Part shown: in pieces, positions 61,001 to 64,000 of the stretch
Numbering within the stretch: position 1 is the first letter of the stretch
How the letters are laid out: each line of letters begins with the position of its first letter
Origin: Candidatus Hadersleviella danica
GTDB taxonomy: Bacteria; Chloroflexota; Anaerolineae; Promineifilales; Promineifilaceae
Assembly: GCA_016711405.1 (NCBI GenBank)
Contig: JADJSZ010000013.1
Location: forward strand, 21,751 to 85,750
Length of the DNA: 64,000 bases
Reading direction: 5' to 3'
Notes under the pieces: model-generated
Seen by the model: only the letters and a program-made list of their open reading frames with translations
What the model was told of the DNA's origin: nothing
The model's database searches: none
Program-made: the position numbers and the translations under genes

Positions 61001-64000
61001 ATGACATCAGGGTTGTGCCACAGGGGTGTACCATCGTGGCGGAAAGCGAAGGTGCCGTTTTGGCCGCTGACGATGATTTCGGCCGTGCCGTCGTTGTCTA
61101 AATCGGCGAGGGCGGGTTCGGCCGCTGGGCCAACCAAGTCGGTAGACCAAATGATGGGGGAGCCGTTGCCCGCGTCTTGGCCGTCGCCGCGATAGACGTA
61201 GAGGCGGCCGTTGACACTCGGGGCGATGAGTTCCACCACCCCATCGCCGTTGATATCGCCGAGGGCGATGCTACTGGCAAAGCCCGTGCCCGGCAGAGGG
61301 GGCAAGCTCTCTTGGGCGGTGTAATCGTACCATTCCACGACGGGGGTGTAGGGGTAAAAGCCGGGCGGGTTGACGTGGAAAGCATCTATGCGGGCGGTGG
61401 AGGGAACATAGACTTGGACGGTGTGGGCGCCTGCGCCCAAATCGGGGAAGTGCAGGGCGAAGGGTTGGTCGGAGAAGGCGGCCGTCATGTCGAAGGTGCC
61501 GACATCTACCCCATCAATGACCACTTGCAGATCTGTGTTGAGGCGATTGAAGCCCAAGATGGACAAATCGGTGCCGACGAAGCTGAACCAGATGTTGTTG
61601 TTGGAACTGACGAAGGTGTGCAGGTAATCCTCGCCGTAGGCGTATTGGTTGGTGCCGTAGAGCCACCAGTTTTTCCAGCTAAAGTTAAACAGGCCGTGCA
61701 GGTCGTCTAAATCGGCGTTGTGCCACCCTTCGGGGATGGGGTTGGCCGTCCCCACGTCAATGTAGTCGGGGCGGACGGTGCCGCTGATGACCACGGCCGA
61801 GAGCAGTGTGCGGCCATCCCGTCGCCAAGGGAAGCTAATCACATCGTTGACCCCGCCGATGGTTTGGAAGATGCCTTGCGACACGCCATCAAGGAAAATT
61901 TCGGCCGCGCCAGCACTGGTGGGGCTGTGGAAACCAAGGTTGACCCACTCCCCCTCAAAATCGAGGCTCCATGTGTTGCCCACAAGATTGGTGGTGGTGT
62001 TGTAACTGCTACTGCTTTGCCAGTTGCTTTGGATGCCCCAGTTTTGGGACATTTGGCGGAAGGGGTGGCCGTCGTAGCGCAGGGCGGGATGGTCTTCTTC
62101 ATGGCGGAAGATGGGCGCGGCCGTGGGTGGTTCGGTGGCGGGGCCAACGGCAGGGGTGATGAAGGCATCTACCACGGCCGAATCCCGATAGGTGCGCACC
62201 TCGAGAACGTGCGCCCCGCTCCCCAAACCAGTAAAGGAGAAGGTGCGGGTAGTGGGGTGACGCTATAGAGGCTGAATTGCCCTTGCGACACGCCATCGAG
62301 CCGAATCTCCACCTCATCAAAATCATCCGAGGCCCATGCTTGGTAGGTGACGGAATCGCCTGTGAAGGGGAACCATGCTGTGGTGTTGCCGTTGCCGCCC
62401 GTGCCATATGAGCCGCCACTGGCGTTGGCTTGGGTTTGCACGCCCCAACCGTTGCTCAGGAAGAGACGGCCGTTGTCTTCCTCAAACGTGCCCTCGGCTG
62501 TAGGCTGGCCGTCCCACACATCAAAGAAGTCGAAGTAGACGCGGTCGCCTGTGCTGTTGGGGTGGCTATCCCCCTGCACGGTGATGGTGATGGTGTGCGT
62601 GCCCGCTCCCAAGCCATCCAAATAGACGCTGACGGTGTCGTCGTAGCGGCTGTGCAGGTCTACCGTTTGCACAAACTGGCCGTCTATGGCGATGTCAGCC
62701 AAGCCGCCTTGGGTGTCGCTGGCGAAGCCCACGCCAATCCAATCGCCGTCGAAGGTGAGGGCGATGGTGTCGTTGGCGACGGCCGAGAAGGCATATTCGC
62801 CACTGCTGGCCCGGCTGGAGAAGATGTTGGCCGTGTAGTTCCAGCTTTGGGCTGTTTGGGTGAGCGGCAGGCCGTTGTACAGCAAGGCGGGGGTCATCTG
62901 CCTCGAAACGGGTGATGCCCGGGAGGAGTTGGGGTCTATGAACGGCACTATGCCGGGGTGGTGATTTTGTCTATGCTGGTTGCGCCACAGTAGCTCAGCA
63001 CTTGCAAGACGTGCGGGAAGGAGTGAAGCCCGTGTAGGCGAAGGTGCGGGTGACGGCCGAACTGGCAAAGACGGGGTGGAACAAATCTATCGTGTCGAGG
63101 TAAAAGGGCAGAGCCATCGCCAAAGTCCACATAATCAAAGCGGATATTGACATTGTTGCCCAAGGGGTTGCCTGTGCCCAAGACAGTGAGGGTGACGGTG
63201 TGTGTGCCGCTGGGCAGGCCATTGTAAAACAGGCTGAGAGGGGTTTCGCGGTGGCGATAGAGGTCGAGGATGCCATAATCTTGGCCGTCTACGTGGAGCT
63301 GGGCGTAGCCGCTGGGCCAATCATAGACGAAGCCGAGGTTGAACCATGTGCCATCGAAGCTGAATTCGGCCGTGCTACCCGCGACGTTGTTGCGCCAGTA
63401 GGTGCCGCCGCTGGCGGGGGTGAGGTTGACGTTGCTCCATGAGCCTGTGTAGCTGATGGCGGCATCGTCTTGCTCGAGGCGGGTGAAGGCGGGGGAGTTG
63501 AAGAGAGTGCTAGGTGCTGAGTGCTGAGTGCTGAGTGGGTCGGCGGGGGAGTCGAGGGTGTTGGTGTAGGTAGGGTGAGGGAGGATTGGGGATTCGGGAT
63601 TGGGGATTGCGGATTGGGTGTCTTGTAGGGGCAACCCTTGTGGTTGCCCGGTGTTTGGTTGGCCGAGGACGGGGGCGGGAGCATCCTCTGCTCCTCCGCT
63701 CCTCTGCTCCTCTGCGCCACTAGGGAGCAGGCACAGGCCAGCCCCTACAAGACCTGTGTGCCAGCCAGGGCGGCGTTGTAGATGGTGGGGAAGTCGTAGT
63801 ACTCGCCTCCCAAGAATCCACCGTTGCAATTTCGCTGGTGATGAGGAATTGGTGACGGTGAAGAAGGTGCGGGGGACGACGAGCGGGGTGACGGCGGCTG
63901 GAGTTGGAGGGCTTAACGACGGCGGGAGAGTAGCGGCAAACTACTTCCCCATCGGGGATGAGTTCGTTTTGGGCGTTGAGCAGGTGGACGGTGACGGTGT
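58093..64000 (-). pseudogene. Giant secreted surface protein with CBM-like repeats, beta-propeller and NEW3 domains (partial; frame breaks)
   Basis: The N-terminus lies beyond the right edge; at least 1,950 residues are visible. In coding order: repeated CBM-like beta domains of about 130 residues (SFDGTWFNLGFVYDW, LPSGTHTVTLTV; four or five copies); an FG-GAP/VCBS beta-propeller with repeated DINGDGVVELI, DLDNDGTAEII and DVDGDGHAEVV calcium loops; NEW3-like Ig repeats; and the C-terminus NPVIYLPLIMRVP. It should be displayed on the cell surface and bind glycans. Frames change near 62980, 62200, 59340 and 58740. A repeat-rich linker at 63490-63720 is translated in frame. Confidence 0.75.
63490..63720. 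repeat. Intergenic repeat families inside the giant gene
   Basis: GTGCTGA heptads, GGATTGCG heptads, the GGGCAACC dispersed repeat and CTCCTCTG octads follow each other within the linker coding region. Confidence 0.7.

Overview
The window looks like part of a Chloroflexota genome, probably Anaerolineae or a near relative. This is inferred from the mix of families, not from a marker gene: GT-C membrane glycosyltransferases with a shared C-terminal beta domain, two GAF-rich histidine kinases, a MalT-like LuxR regulator, a GNAT/cyclic-nucleotide fusion, a catalytically decayed integrase, and a giant secreted beta-propeller protein ending in a YLPLI-type motif. Base composition is moderately G+C rich. 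The palindrome CGGCCG is strikingly abundant in native genes and absent from the insertion sequence and the vapBC-like module.

Layout. 0-8 kb: YbaK deacylase, low-molecular-weight phosphatase, an effector-associated-domain (EAD) protein, the GNAT-CNB fusion, a GAF/PAS kinase, a DUF4926 protein and a CpXC protein. 8-15.7 kb: cytidine deaminase, a GlmU-like protein, tRNA-Gln, a membrane kinase, HIT and AIG2-like proteins, and a tandem-domain phosphofructokinase. 15.7-25.3 kb: a 21-bp tandem repeat, two GT-C proteins, tRNA-His, a glycogen-binding-domain protein, PdxH, an HtrA lipoprotein, paired membrane paralogues and Lgt. 25.3-36.4 kb: an esterase, CIRCE-dnaK-dnaJ, a decayed flavin oxidoreductase, the decayed integrase, a GMC oxidoreductase, a methyltransferase, a vapBC-like pair and MiaB. 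36.4-47.4 kb: a membrane LuxR protein, an HprK-like kinase, a PTPS-related membrane protein, two anchored surface proteins, an IS5-family element and tRNA-Arg. 47.4-64 kb: Ogt, cupin, DUF2071, pyrophosphatase, YjbR, ManA, a RelB-like antitoxin, the MalT-like regulator, a CPT-like kinase, S20, CPBP/PadR, a fused HigB-HigA remnant and the giant surface protein, which runs off the right edge.

Intergenic DNA is dominated by about a dozen families of degenerate 7-bp and 8-bp tandem repeats. They often run right up to start codons that lack a Shine-Dalgarno sequence, and some lie inside genes. Hairpin terminators, three tRNA promoters, an integrase promoter, an rpsT promoter and a PadR operator can also be read.

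About a third of the genes carry frame breaks, mostly one-base gains or losses in homopolymers. These look more like consensus errors than true decay. Genes with one reconstructible break are listed as CDS; genes with several breaks are listed as pseudogene. Starts were chosen from family alignment memory and ribosome-binding context; no database search was possible.
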